From: Sphingopyxis sp.
GTDB lineage: Bacteria > Pseudomonadota > Alphaproteobacteria > Sphingomonadales > Sphingomonadaceae
NCBI GenBank assembly: GCA_026125835.1
Contig: JAHCKJ010000154.1
Coordinates: 1 to 5,587 of the forward strand
DNA length: 5,587 bases
Reading direction: 5' to 3'
In this document: piece after piece, positions 1 to 5,587 of the stretch
Position numbering within the stretch: the first letter of the stretch is position 1
Layout of the letters: each line of letters starts with the position of its first letter
Position numbers and translations under genes: made by a program
Notes under the pieces: generated by a model
Database searches by the model: none
What the model was told of the DNA's origin: nothing
What the model saw: only the letters and a program-made list of their open reading frames with translations

Positions 1-1802
1 TTGTTCAGGCTGGTTTCGACGATCGCGCTGCCGCCGGTGCCGAACAGGTCGATCGGCGCCACGCTCTGCCTGCCGTCCTCGTACCGGACACCCGCATTGA
101 TATTGACGCCCGAAAACAGCTCGGCCTGGATCTGCGCATAGCCCGCGTGGGTGACCAGGTCGGCATCAAAGGCGGCCGTGCCGTCCTGCGCCGACGATTC
201 GATCAGCGTGATATCGTAAAGCTGGATCGTGGCGTCGGACAGCAGATAGTCGGGACGCAGCTGCTGGACGGCGATCGGCAGATTCGATCCGCGGATCTGG
301 AAAGCGCGGCGCACCGCAACGCGATGCGTGTCGCTATAGGCATAGCCGACCGTCGCCGAAATGCGCGGGGCGAGCTCGTAGGACAGGTCAATACCGCCCG
401 ACCAGAGATCCTCGTTCAGGTCGGAAAAGGCGATATTCGCGCCGCCGCGGTTGCCGCCAAGGTCATTGACGAACTTGTTGCCGACCGGATCCTGCGCGAG
501 CGGCAGGTTCGAGCGGACATAGGTGAAGCTGCGTTCATAGGGCGCCTCGCGCTGCGAATTGGCATAGCCGCCGCGCAGATCCACCTTCAGCCGGTCGAAG
601 CGGAACTCGCCGACAAGCTGGGTGTTGATGAGCTGGCGTTCGTACCAGGCGGTGTCCTGCACCAGCGTGTCGCGCAACTGGACATTCTGGTCCTTGCCAA
701 GGCCGAGCCGCGCCTGTTTCAGCGTGTCGCGAATGTAAAGATTCGTCCAGCGCAGCTTGTGATCGCCGAACTCGACGCCGATGCCGAGCAGGCCGTTGAC
801 GACGATCCGGTTATCGGTGATGACGCGCTGGAAGTCGGTTTGCGGCGGGCCTTCCAGCCCCGGATCGACCGACGTCTGTTGCAGCGTGTCGCGGGTGCGC
901 CACTTGTTGCTGATCCCCGCCGTCGCGATGATGCCGATTTGGCCATCGGCGAGCGGGATCGAGGTGCCGCCGGTCAGCCCCGCCGACCAGTTTACCGGAA
1001 TATGGTTGTTCTGTTGCAACAGGGTGGTCGGCGCGTTCACCAGTTCCGTCATGATCGCCTTGAGATCATTCTGGGAAAAGTCCGCGCCGTCGAGAATGGG
1101 CTTGCCGCTGGCGAGCGCCGCCTTGAGCAGCGGCGGCACGTCGCGGGTGCCGTTATCGAAACCCGTCCAGTCGGTCCGGCTGCCGTAATAGGTATAGCCG
1201 AGCTGGTTGGTCGTCTCGCTGTCCCAGCCGATGCCGCCCGACAGGGTCAGAAAACTCTCCCGCGGGATCGCCTTCGTCGTCAGGTTGATGACGCCGCCCC
1301 CGAATTCGCCGGGGAAGTTCGCCGAATAGCTTTTTTGGACCAGCGTCGAATCGATGACGTTCGAGGGAAACAGGTCGAGCGGCACCACCCGCTTCAGCGG
1401 CTCGGGGCTGGGCAGCGGCGAACCGTTGAGCAGCGCGAGCGAATAGCGGTCGCCAAGGCCGCGCACATAGACAAATCCGCTGCCGACGACCGACAGCCCG
1501 GTGACGCGCTGGAGCGAACCGGAAATGTCGCCTTCGCCGGTGCGCGCGATATCGGCCGACGAAAGGACCGACACCACTTCGGGGGTCGCGCGCACGACGT
1601 TGGGCGTATAGCGGCCGGTGACGACGATTTCCTGGCTGGAACCGCCGGGGATCGACACGTCGAAGTCCTCGTCGTCCTGTGCCACAGGGGCGTCCGGCGC
1701 GCCGGTGTCCGGCGGGGTCCCGGCATCCTGGGCAAGCGCCGCGGGGGCAACAAGCGCCGAGCTGAGGAAAAGCAGGCTGGCAAAGATCGACCGCTTGGTC
1801 AT
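1..1802 (-). CDS. TonB-dependent outer-membrane receptor (C-terminus beyond window edge)
   Basis: This gene reads open from an ATG at 1802-1800 to the left edge: 600 complete codons plus two bases, with no stop, so it is partial only because of the window. It should be an outer-membrane beta-barrel that imports a bound substrate using TonB/ExbBD energy. Residues 1-24 form a signal peptide (MTKR, hydrophobic core, ALA cleavage before Gln25). An acidic, Pro-rich stretch follows, then a TonB box-like QEIVVTGRY at 57-65. The plug domain covers about 66-180, with VRGLGDRY (113-120), LNGSPLPSPEP (125-135) and FPGEFGGGVINLTTK (163-177). The remainder has the alternating aromatic/polar pattern of barrel strands. 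Receptors of this type usually run to 850-1000 residues, so roughly a third is missing. A GGGGG tract at 1813-1817, ten bases before the ATG, is only a weak ribosome site. The lipoprotein gene lies 82 bases upstream on the same strand. The substrate cannot be read from the sequence. Confidence 0.93.
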   Translation of the reverse strand, partial: MTKRSIFASLLFLSSALVAPAALAQDAGTPPDTGAPDAPVAQDDEDFDVSIPGGSSQEIVVTGRYTPNVVRATPEVVSVLSSADIARTGEGDISGSLQRVTGLSVVGSGFVYVRGLGDRYSLALLNGSPLPSPEPLKRVVPLDLFPSNVIDSTLVQKSYSANFPGEFGGGVINLTTKAIPRESFLTLSGGIGWDSETTNQLGYTYYGSRTDWTGFDNGTRDVPPLLKAALASGKPILDGADFSQNDLKAIMTELVNAPTTLLQQNNHIPVNWSAGLTGGTSIPLADGQIGIIATAGISNKWRTRDTLQQTSVDPGLEGPPQTDFQRVITDNRIVVNGLLGIGVEFGDHKLRWTNLYIRDTLKQARLGLGKDQNVQLRDTLVQDTAWYERQLINTQLVGEFRFDRLKVDLRGGYANSQREAPYERSFTYVRSNLPLAQDPVGNKFVNDLGGNRGGANIAFSDLNEDLWSGGIDLSYELAPRISATVGYAYSDTHRVAVRRAFQIRGSNLPIAVQQLRPDYLLSDATIQLYDITLIESSAQDGTAAFDADLVTHAGYAQIQAELFSGVNINAGVRYEDGRQSVAPIDLFGTGGSAIVETSLN

Positions 1803-1884
1803 GATGGAAAAACCCCCAAACTATGCAGGAAGGGAGCGGGCCTGCCGCTGGGCGTGCCCGCTCCCCAATGTGGATCGCGAGCGA
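1803..1884 (-). promoter_or_regulatory. Intercistronic spacer with perfect 10-bp hairpin (stem arms 1832-1841 and 1856-1865)
   Basis: The spacer between the lipoprotein stop and the receptor start contains GGGAGCGGGC and its exact reverse complement GCCCGCTCCC, separated by a 14-base loop. On the minus-strand transcript the stem is followed by TTCCTGCATAG, which is not U-rich, so it does not look like a normal intrinsic terminator. It is better read as an intercistronic stem-loop that could protect the 3' end of the upstream message, cause partial attenuation, or set the lipoprotein:receptor ratio. The stem is certain from the sequence; the role is inferred. Confidence 0.6.
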
Positions 1885-3462
1885 TCAGGTCGTCGGGATG
1901 GCGCTGCAGTTGCCGCTGGCGGTCCCGAAGTTCGCCGTCGACGAGTTGCACGTCCAACCCTGGTACCAGGTGTCGTTGGCGTCGCGCACGGCGCCGACAT
2001 AGGCGGTGGTGTCAAAGAAGGCGTTCACCGTCTTGGCATTGAACGGCGTAAAGCCGGTTTCGGTCGCCCCGTTGATGAAGATGTTGGTCAGGCTGGGCAC
2101 ATAGTTGAAGCGGTTGTTGGTGCCGCCTTCAAAGATCGCCTGGACCTGCGCATCGGTGACGCCGCTGGTGCCGCGGAACGGCTGCGAGTTGCACTGCATC
2201 GACACCGAATGGAAGCGCGGCGGCCCCACCTTGTCGAGCGCCGGATTGGCGGCAGCGATCGTCGTCGCGCTGTTGATGCCGAGGCAGCGATACCCCGGCG
2301 CCACGATCAGGCCGTTCATAAAGGTGTAGTCGGCACCGCCGCGGATCAGCAACGCAACGCCGTTCGGACCGGCATTGTTGCGGTTGATGAAGGTGAAGTT
2401 CGAGATCGCGCCATTCTGGCGCGGCACGGCATCTTCGTTGCCGTTCGAATCGATTTCCATCATCGAGTCGCCGATCGCGCCGCCTTCGCGGTGGACGGCG
2501 ATGACATATTGGACATTGCCCTTCCAACCCACATCCGAATCGAACGCGTCATCGTCGATGCCGGTGAACACCAGATGCTTGAAGTTGGTGCGGCCGCCGA
2601 ACACTTCGATGCCGTCGTCCGAGCTGTTGTGGACATGGATATGGTCGATCTGGGTACCCGACCCGGTGCCCGACGGGGTCAGCCCCTGAAGTTCGCTGTT
2701 CGCCGACAGGATGAAGCCCGAATAACGGATCTGGACATAGGACATGCGGCCCGAATTGTCGGCCGGCTGGGCGCCGCCGTACAATGCATTCGACGTGCCT
2801 TCGGTATCGCGTTCGCACGCCACCGTGCCGGGCGTCGCGCCGGGCGCGAGGCAGTCGGTGATCGGCGCGCGGCCAAGCAGCACGACGCCGCCCCACAGCT
2901 GCGAGGTCTGGTCGTTCGCCGAGCCGACGACGTTGCCGCGGCCGGTGAAGATGATCGGCTGGGTCGGTGTGCCGACAGCATCGATGCGGTTGCCTCGGTT
3001 GACCGCGAGGAACGAGACGCCGGTCGCGCCGAAAATCACCACGCCGGGGTCGATCGTCAGCGTGACGACCGTGTTCGTGCTGGCTGCGCCCTGGTCGGTG
3101 CCGACATCGACGCGGCCGGGGAGCGAGTAGATGACACCGGCGACCTTGGGGATGGCCGTGGTGGCGGTGAAGCGGGTCGGGAAGCCGCAGTTGCGCCATT
3201 CGCCGCCGGGGCCGCTGATGGTGCCCAGGTTGGTCAGCTGGTCGGGACCGGCGATCGTCGGACAGTTCGCGGCGGGGGTCACCGTGCTCGGCGGCGTCGG
3301 GGTGGGCGTCGGGGTTGGCGTCGGGGTCGGCGTCGGCGTCGGCGCGGGGATGACGATCACACCCTCGCCCGGCGAAGCGACGCCGTCAGCGCCGCAAGCG
3401 GCCAGAATGGAACAGGCCACGCCGCTGAGCATGACCAAACGAACGCGTGCGAAAGCCGCCAT
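1885..3462 (-). CDS. Surface lipoprotein with Thr-Pro linker and right-handed beta-helix-like domain
   Basis: This 525-residue protein is probably anchored in the outer membrane and handles the substrate of the neighbouring TonB receptor; the exact role is unknown. A lipoprotein signal peptide (residues 1-22) ends in LAAC with Cys23 as the lipidation site. The next residue is Gly, not the inner-membrane retention Asp. Residues 42-57 are eight Thr-Pro dipeptides, an extended spacer. From about 65 onward the sequence shows short beta-strand and turn repeats, for example LTIDPGVVIFG (135-145), FLAVNRGNRIDAVGTPTQPIIFTG (151-174), QLWGGVVLLGRAPI (188-201), DNSGRMSYVQIRYSGF (235-250) and HVHNSSDDGIEVFGGRTNFKHL (276-297). 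Similar phrases occur in surface beta-helix proteins of Bacteroidetes and Proteobacteria, usually annotated as hypothetical. Eight cysteines after Cys23 could form disulfides. The ATG at 3462 is supported by GGAG at 3469-3472, six bases upstream. A start at Met11 would still give a lipobox but lacks this ribosome site. No enzyme motif was recognised. Confidence 0.87.
   Translation of the reverse strand: MAAFARVRLVMLSGVACSILAACGADGVASPGEGVIVIPAPTPTPTPTPTPTPTPTPPSTVTPAANCPTIAGPDQLTNLGTISGPGGEWRNCGFPTRFTATTAIPKVAGVIYSLPGRVDVGTDQGAASTNTVVTLTIDPGVVIFGATGVSFLAVNRGNRIDAVGTPTQPIIFTGRGNVVGSANDQTSQLWGGVVLLGRAPITDCLAPGATPGTVACERDTEGTSNALYGGAQPADNSGRMSYVQIRYSGFILSANSELQGLTPSGTGSGTQIDHIHVHNSSDDGIEVFGGRTNFKHLVFTGIDDDAFDSDVGWKGNVQYVIAVHREGGAIGDSMMEIDSNGNEDAVPRQNGAISNFTFINRNNAGPNGVALLIRGGADYTFMNGLIVAPGYRCLGINSATTIAAANPALDKVGPPRFHSVSMQCNSQPFRGTSGVTDAQVQAIFEGGTNNRFNYVPSLTNIFINGATETGFTPFNAKTVNAFFDTTAYVGAVRDANDTWYQGWTCNSSTANFGTASGNCSAIPTT
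3292..3339 (-). repeat. Hexanucleotide-type coding repeat giving (Thr-Pro)8
   Basis: Eight consecutive six-base units encode Thr-Pro at residues 42-57 of the lipoprotein, flanked by Pro-Ala-Pro before and Pro-Ser-Thr after. The units are not identical: Thr alternates between ACG and ACC, and Pro uses CCG, CCA and CCC. The peptide is therefore more regular than the DNA, which argues for selection on the amino acids. Any loss or gain of a whole unit keeps the frame, so linker length could vary between strains. The expected role is a stiff extended spacer between the lipid anchor and the folded domain. Confidence 0.9.
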
Positions 3463-3468
3463 GAAAAT

Positions 3469-3473
3469 CTCCG
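3469..3473 (-). promoter_or_regulatory. Ribosome binding site of the lipoprotein gene
   Basis: On the minus strand CGGAG lies six bases before the ATG at 3462-3460. This is the best Shine-Dalgarno match of the three protein genes and is the reason for choosing this start over the internal Met11. Confidence 0.6.
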
Positions 3474-3522
3474 TTCCCGGTGTGCGCCCCCAAACCGCTC
3501 GAGCGACGCCCCTGATGAAAAA

Positions 3523-3532
3523 TCACCGGTGA
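3523..3532. repeat. Perfect 10-bp palindrome TCACCGGTGA in the lipoprotein leader
   Basis: TCACCGGTGA is its own reverse complement. The half TCACCGG is also inverted against CCGGTGA at 3547-3553, giving a possible 7-bp stem with a 17-base loop. The palindrome lies about 60 bases upstream of the lipoprotein ATG, in the expected untranslated leader. It could be an operator for a dimeric regulator or a leader RNA stem. No function is demonstrated, and short palindromes are common in GC-rich DNA. Confidence 0.35.
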
Positions 3533-3574
3533 ACGAAGTTTCGCCCCCGGTGACGCCGCCACTAGGGTGATTCG

Positions 3575-3614
3575 ATGACGGTCTGACGCCAGAGCCGTGA
3601 CAGATGCGTGACTC
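3575..3614 (-). promoter_or_regulatory. Candidate tandem Pho box (PhoB-type half-sites at 11-bp spacing)
   Basis: Read on the minus strand, four seven-base elements begin exactly 11 bases apart: GAGTCAC (3614-3608), CTGTCAC (3603-3597), CTGGCGT (3592-3586) and CCGTCAT (3581-3575). Against the known PhoB half-site CTGTCAT they match at 4, 6, 5 and 6 of 7 positions. PhoB dimers bind direct repeats of this element with 11-bp spacing and replace the -35 contact. The last element ends 112 bases before the lipoprotein ATG, and CCTAGT about eight bases further downstream could serve as the -10. The strict spacing and correct orientation support phosphate-starvation control of the lipoprotein-receptor unit. 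The same bases also contain a bulged inverted repeat (ACGGTCTG with CAGAGCCGT), an alternative explanation. Confidence 0.5.
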
Positions 3615-3708
3615 TTTTGAGTCCGGTCGATGACAAGCGCGGCTCACCGCGGGCAAGCCGGCCGCGCTACGCCTTCGCAGCTGCAAGAATAAATGCCGCG
3701 AAGCTCGC

Positions 3709-3737
3709 TTGCATCGCCCCGCAAGCTTTGCTAGGCG
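3709..3737 (+). promoter_or_regulatory. Weak candidate promoter for tRNA-Leu
   Basis: TTGCAT at 3709-3714 resembles a -35 element, and after 17 bases TAGGCG at 3732-3737 occupies the -10 position (or CTAGGC with a 16-base spacer). Transcription would begin about 40 bases before the mature tRNA, leaving a short leader with a GCTCC/GGAGC stem for processing. The -10 match is poor, so this is a tentative call. Confidence 0.25.
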
Positions 3738-3782
3738 CCCGCTCCTACCCGGAGCCGGACCCGTTCGGCCCCATCATGATGT

Positions 3783-3869
3783 GCGGTCGTGGCGGAACTG
3801 GTAGACGCGCAACGTTGAGGTCGTTGTGGCCGAAAGGCCGTGGAAGTTCGAGTCTTCTCGACCGCACCA
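3783..3869 (+). tRNA. tRNA-Leu (anticodon GAG)
   Basis: This is a complete 87-base class II tRNA. The acceptor arm pairs GCGGTCG (3783-3789) with CGACCGC (3859-3865), followed by discriminator A3866 and an encoded CCA (3867-3869). The D arm contains GGTAGA. The anticodon stem CAACG/CGTTG encloses the seven-base loop TTGAGGT with anticodon GAG at 3817-3819, reading CUC and CUU leucine codons. The long variable arm is a GGCC-GAAA-GGCC hairpin, as expected for leucine, and the T arm carries TTCGAGT. All stems are intact. The gene points away from the lipoprotein gene and towards the sulfatase gene. No integrase or duplicated 3' end is visible, so there is no sign that it was used as an attachment site. 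Confidence 0.97.
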
Positions 3870-3894
3870 TTCATCCAAGATCACTGGCCATCCA

Positions 3895-3915
3895 CCAAGG
3901 GCCGCAAGGCCTTGG
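3895..3915. terminator. Convergent hairpin between tRNA-Leu and the sulfatase gene
   Basis: CCAAGG(G)CC and GGCCTTGG form an eight-base-pair stem with one bulged G and a GCAA tetraloop. It lies 25 bases after the tRNA and just past the sulfatase stop codon, exactly between two converging genes, so it could act on both strands. Neither side has a clear T tract (plus-strand continuation GCTGTTCAGTTGG), so termination would be weak or factor-assisted. Confidence 0.5.
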
Positions 3916-3920
3916 GCTGT

Positions 3921-5555
3921 TCAGTTGGTCCAGTAGATATAGTCCTGCCCGTCGCGCCATGGCGCGTTCAGCGGCACGTCGATACGCACCGGGCCTTCGA
4001 TCAGCCCCGGCCAGATCGGCTTCGCCATGCCCTTGTTCTGCGCCTCGATCAGGGCGCGCAGCGCCGCGACGCGCTGCGGATCGCTCGCGGCGAGATCCTG
4101 TTGTTCGGTTGGATCGAGCGCGAGATTATAGAGCCGCGCCTGTTCGGGGCGCTTGGTCACCTGCAATTTCCAGTCGCCCGCGCGCACCGCGCGATAGTCG
4201 CCCGATCGCCAGAACATCGCCGACCGGCTGGCCGGACCCGCGAGGATGTTTTCGCTGTCGATCGTCCGGTCGCGCGGCAGAGCGGCCCCCGCCGCTGCTG
4301 CGATCGTCGAAAAAATGTCTAGATGGCCTGTCACGTCGGCGCGCCGTGTCCCGGCCGCTATTCCGTCCGGCCAGCGCATGAACAGCGGGGTGCGGATGCC
4401 GCCTTCGAAAAAGGTCGCTTTCCAGCCGCGGAAGGGCGCGTTCAGCCGCTCGATCCCGTTGTACCACGCCCCGCCATTGTCGCTGGTGAAGATGACGAGC
4501 GTATTGTCGTCGATCCCCTGTTCTTTCAGCTTCGCCATCACATCGCCGATCCGGCGGTCGAGTTGCGCGATCATGGCGCCATAGACGCGCGTCTTGTGAT
4601 CCTTGATCCGGGGCAACCGGTCGTAATCGGCCTTGGTCGCCTGAAGCGGCGTGTGCGGCGCGTTGAACGCGAGATACAGGAAGAAGGGTCGACCCCGGTT
4701 CGCCTCGATCGCCTTCATCGCCTCCTCGGCAAAATAGTCGGTCATATGGCCGCGCGGATAGAAACGCTTGCTGCTGTTGAACGTCACCGCGTGGCGCAAA
4801 TTGGCCCAGATAAAGCGATCGATCGGATCCCACGGCAGCTTTGCATTGACAACCCCCGGATCGTCCTCGCGCATGAACATCGCGCCGCCCGCCAGCACGG
4901 CGAGGCTTTCGTCGAAACCCTGCGCCTCCGGCCGCAAGGCGGGCGCCTCGCCCAGATGCCATTTGCCGATGTGCAGCGTGTGGTAGCCCGCCGCCTTGAC
5001 CGCTTCGGCAATCGTCACCTCGCTCGCGGGAACGTCCATGTCGGGATAGTCGGGGATGTCCGGAGTGATCCGATCCTTGTGGAAAATCGCCTTCAGCGGC
5101 CCGACGCCTTCGCCATGCGCCATATTTTCAGCGAACTGGACCGGCACCGCGGTAAATTCGAAGCCGAAACGCGTCGGATAGCGCCCGGTCATCATTGCGG
5201 CGCGCGACGGCGAACAGGTCGCGTTCGCCGCATAAGCGGTGGTGAAATTCACCCCCTCGCGCGCCAGGGCGTCGATGTTCGGCGTCTTGACGATTCCGCC
5301 GCCGACGCCGCCGCCGTTCAGGCTGATATCGTTATAGCCAAGGTCGTCGGCGACGATCAGGATGATGTTGGGCGGGCGCTTGCCCGCCGGTGGCGTCGCC
5401 GGTCCCCGCTGCCACGCGACGGGCTGGTTCGGCTGCACCGGATCGCGCCAGTCCTGCACGATGCCGGGCAGGCGATATTTGTTCGCTTCGAACGCCCAAT
5501 AGCCGCCCGCGCCCAGCGCTGCGACGGCCCCCAATGCGATCCATCTCTTCTTCAT
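3921..5555 (-). CDS. Type I sulfatase (arylsulfatase family, formylglycine-dependent)
   Basis: This 544-residue enzyme should hydrolyse a sulfate ester outside the cytoplasm. Residues 5-20 are one hydrophobic segment after MKKR, acting as a signal anchor or signal peptide. Family landmarks appear in order: ADDLGYND with metal ligands Asp70-Asp71; CSPSR (114-118), whose Cys114 would be converted to formylglycine; GKWHLG (197-202) with Lys198 and His200; APH (299-301) with His301; TSDNGG (357-362) with Asp359-Asn360; and RGWKAT (376-381) with Lys379. Every expected catalytic residue is present, and the length is normal. The C-terminal part carries the usual YRAVRAGDWKL segment (454-464). The ATG at 5555 is chosen because GGGGG (5561-5565) sits five bases upstream; an in-frame GTG at 5567 has its purine tract too close. 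The substrate cannot be predicted. Relatives in this superfamily include phosphonate monoester hydrolases, but the motifs fit arylsulfatases better. No formylglycine-generating enzyme is encoded in the window. Confidence 0.94.
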   Translation of the reverse strand: MKKRWIALGAVAALGAGGYWAFEANKYRLPGIVQDWRDPVQPNQPVAWQRGPATPPAGKRPPNIILIVADDLGYNDISLNGGGVGGGIVKTPNIDALAREGVNFTTAYAANATCSPSRAAMMTGRYPTRFGFEFTAVPVQFAENMAHGEGVGPLKAIFHKDRITPDIPDYPDMDVPASEVTIAEAVKAAGYHTLHIGKWHLGEAPALRPEAQGFDESLAVLAGGAMFMREDDPGVVNAKLPWDPIDRFIWANLRHAVTFNSSKRFYPRGHMTDYFAEEAMKAIEANRGRPFFLYLAFNAPHTPLQATKADYDRLPRIKDHKTRVYGAMIAQLDRRIGDVMAKLKEQGIDDNTLVIFTSDNGGAWYNGIERLNAPFRGWKATFFEGGIRTPLFMRWPDGIAAGTRRADVTGHLDIFSTIAAAAGAALPRDRTIDSENILAGPASRSAMFWRSGDYRAVRAGDWKLQVTKRPEQARLYNLALDPTEQQDLAASDPQRVAALRALIEAQNKGMAKPIWPGLIEGPVRIDVPLNAPWRDGQDYIYWTN

Positions 5556-5560
5556 GGCAA

Positions 5561-5572
5561 CCCCCACCCCTT
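5561..5572 (-). promoter_or_regulatory. Ribosome binding region that decides the sulfatase start
   Basis: On the minus strand AAGGGGTGGGGG precedes TTGCC and the ATG at 5555-5553. The G-rich tract gives a usable spacing of five bases to the ATG, whereas the GTG at 5567-5565 lies inside the tract itself. The ATG start also gives a clean MKKR signal-sequence N-terminus. Confidence 0.45.
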
Positions 5573-5587
5573 GCCGTCGATATTATG

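Larger units (their letters stand above)
3463..3782. other. Divergent intergenic region between lipoprotein gene and tRNA-Leu
   Basis: These 320 bases separate the minus-strand lipoprotein gene from the plus-strand tRNA. No convincing gene lies here: the open frames crossing it are Arg/Ser-rich and run antisense to or through known genes. From the lipoprotein side it contains a leader of roughly 90-110 bases, a perfect palindrome at 3523-3532, an 11-bp-periodic half-site array at 3575-3614, an 8-bp inverted repeat (AGCGCGGC at 3636-3643 and its complement at 3661-3668, loop 17 bases, no T tract), and a weak tRNA promoter candidate at 3709-3737. Confidence 0.8.

Noticed and set aside
147..2042. 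Long plus-strand open frame of 631 codons
   Set aside because: It is antisense to the TonB receptor gene, rich in Arg/Asp/Val/Ala with no domain or signal, and crosses the boundary between two real genes. The minus strand gives a signal peptide, TonB box and plug motifs, so this is a GC-rich shadow.
1618..3570. Long plus-strand open frame of 650 codons
   Set aside because: It is antisense to the lipoprotein gene, has low-complexity Arg/Gly/Asp composition and no recognisable motif. Its GC-repeat part is simply the complement of the Thr-Pro codons.
3357..3686. Minus-strand open frame of 109 codons spanning the lipoprotein leader
   Set aside because: It overlaps the lipoprotein start in another frame, crosses the promoter region and has no ribosome site or family resemblance.
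3783..3869. tRNA-Leu as an integration site for a mobile element
   Set aside because: No integrase, transposase or direct repeat of the tRNA 3' end was seen on either side in the window.
3608..4381. Plus-strand open frame of 257 codons over the tRNA
   Set aside because: It runs through a complete tRNA gene and antisense to the sulfatase, and its Arg/Ser/Pro-rich translation has no family resemblance.
4126..4962. Minus-strand open frame of 278 codons inside the sulfatase
   Set aside because: It is another frame of the sulfatase gene, which carries all family motifs in its own frame.
1..5587. CRISPR array, insertion sequence or prophage signal
   Set aside because: No regularly spaced repeats, terminal inverted repeats, transposase or phage gene was found; the only tandem repeat is the Thr-Pro coding tract.

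Overview
This is a high-GC window (G+C visibly well above 60%) from a Gram-negative bacterium. The outer-membrane receptor with a sphingomonad-style 'EIVVTG' TonB box, the receptor/lipoprotein pair and the codon use suggest an alphaproteobacterium of the Sphingomonadaceae (Sphingomonas/Sphingopyxis type). That placement is an inference from sequence style, not from a marker gene.

Layout from left to right. Positions 1-1802 (minus) hold the first 600 codons of a TonB-dependent outer-membrane receptor whose C-terminal end lies beyond the left edge. After an 82-base gap containing a perfect 10-bp hairpin, 1885-3462 (minus) encode a 525-residue surface lipoprotein: lipobox, an eight-fold Thr-Pro linker, then a predicted right-handed beta-helix domain. 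The lipoprotein lies upstream of the receptor in the same direction, so the two look like one transcription unit. Positions 3463-3782 are non-coding. They hold the lipoprotein leader, four CTGTCAT-like half-sites spaced exactly 11 bp apart (a candidate Pho box), and the upstream region of a tRNA gene. A complete tRNA-Leu(GAG) with encoded CCA is at 3783-3869 (plus). A GNRA-capped hairpin (3895-3915) separates it from a converging type I sulfatase (3921-5555, minus) with an intact formylglycine motif and metal ligands. Only 32 bases remain upstream of the sulfatase start.

How the parts may work together. The receptor and lipoprotein resemble a SusC/SusD-like arrangement: a lipidated binder or handling protein on the cell surface plus a TonB-driven pore. 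The Pho-box-like array upstream suggests induction by phosphate limitation, which would make a phosphorus-containing compound a reasonable candidate substrate. The sulfatase is a periplasmic or membrane-anchored hydrolase next door, but it is separated by the tRNA gene and a hairpin and need not be part of the same system. The most interesting hypothesis here is a phosphate-regulated receptor/beta-helix-lipoprotein uptake pair of unknown substrate. The rest of the window looks ordinary.
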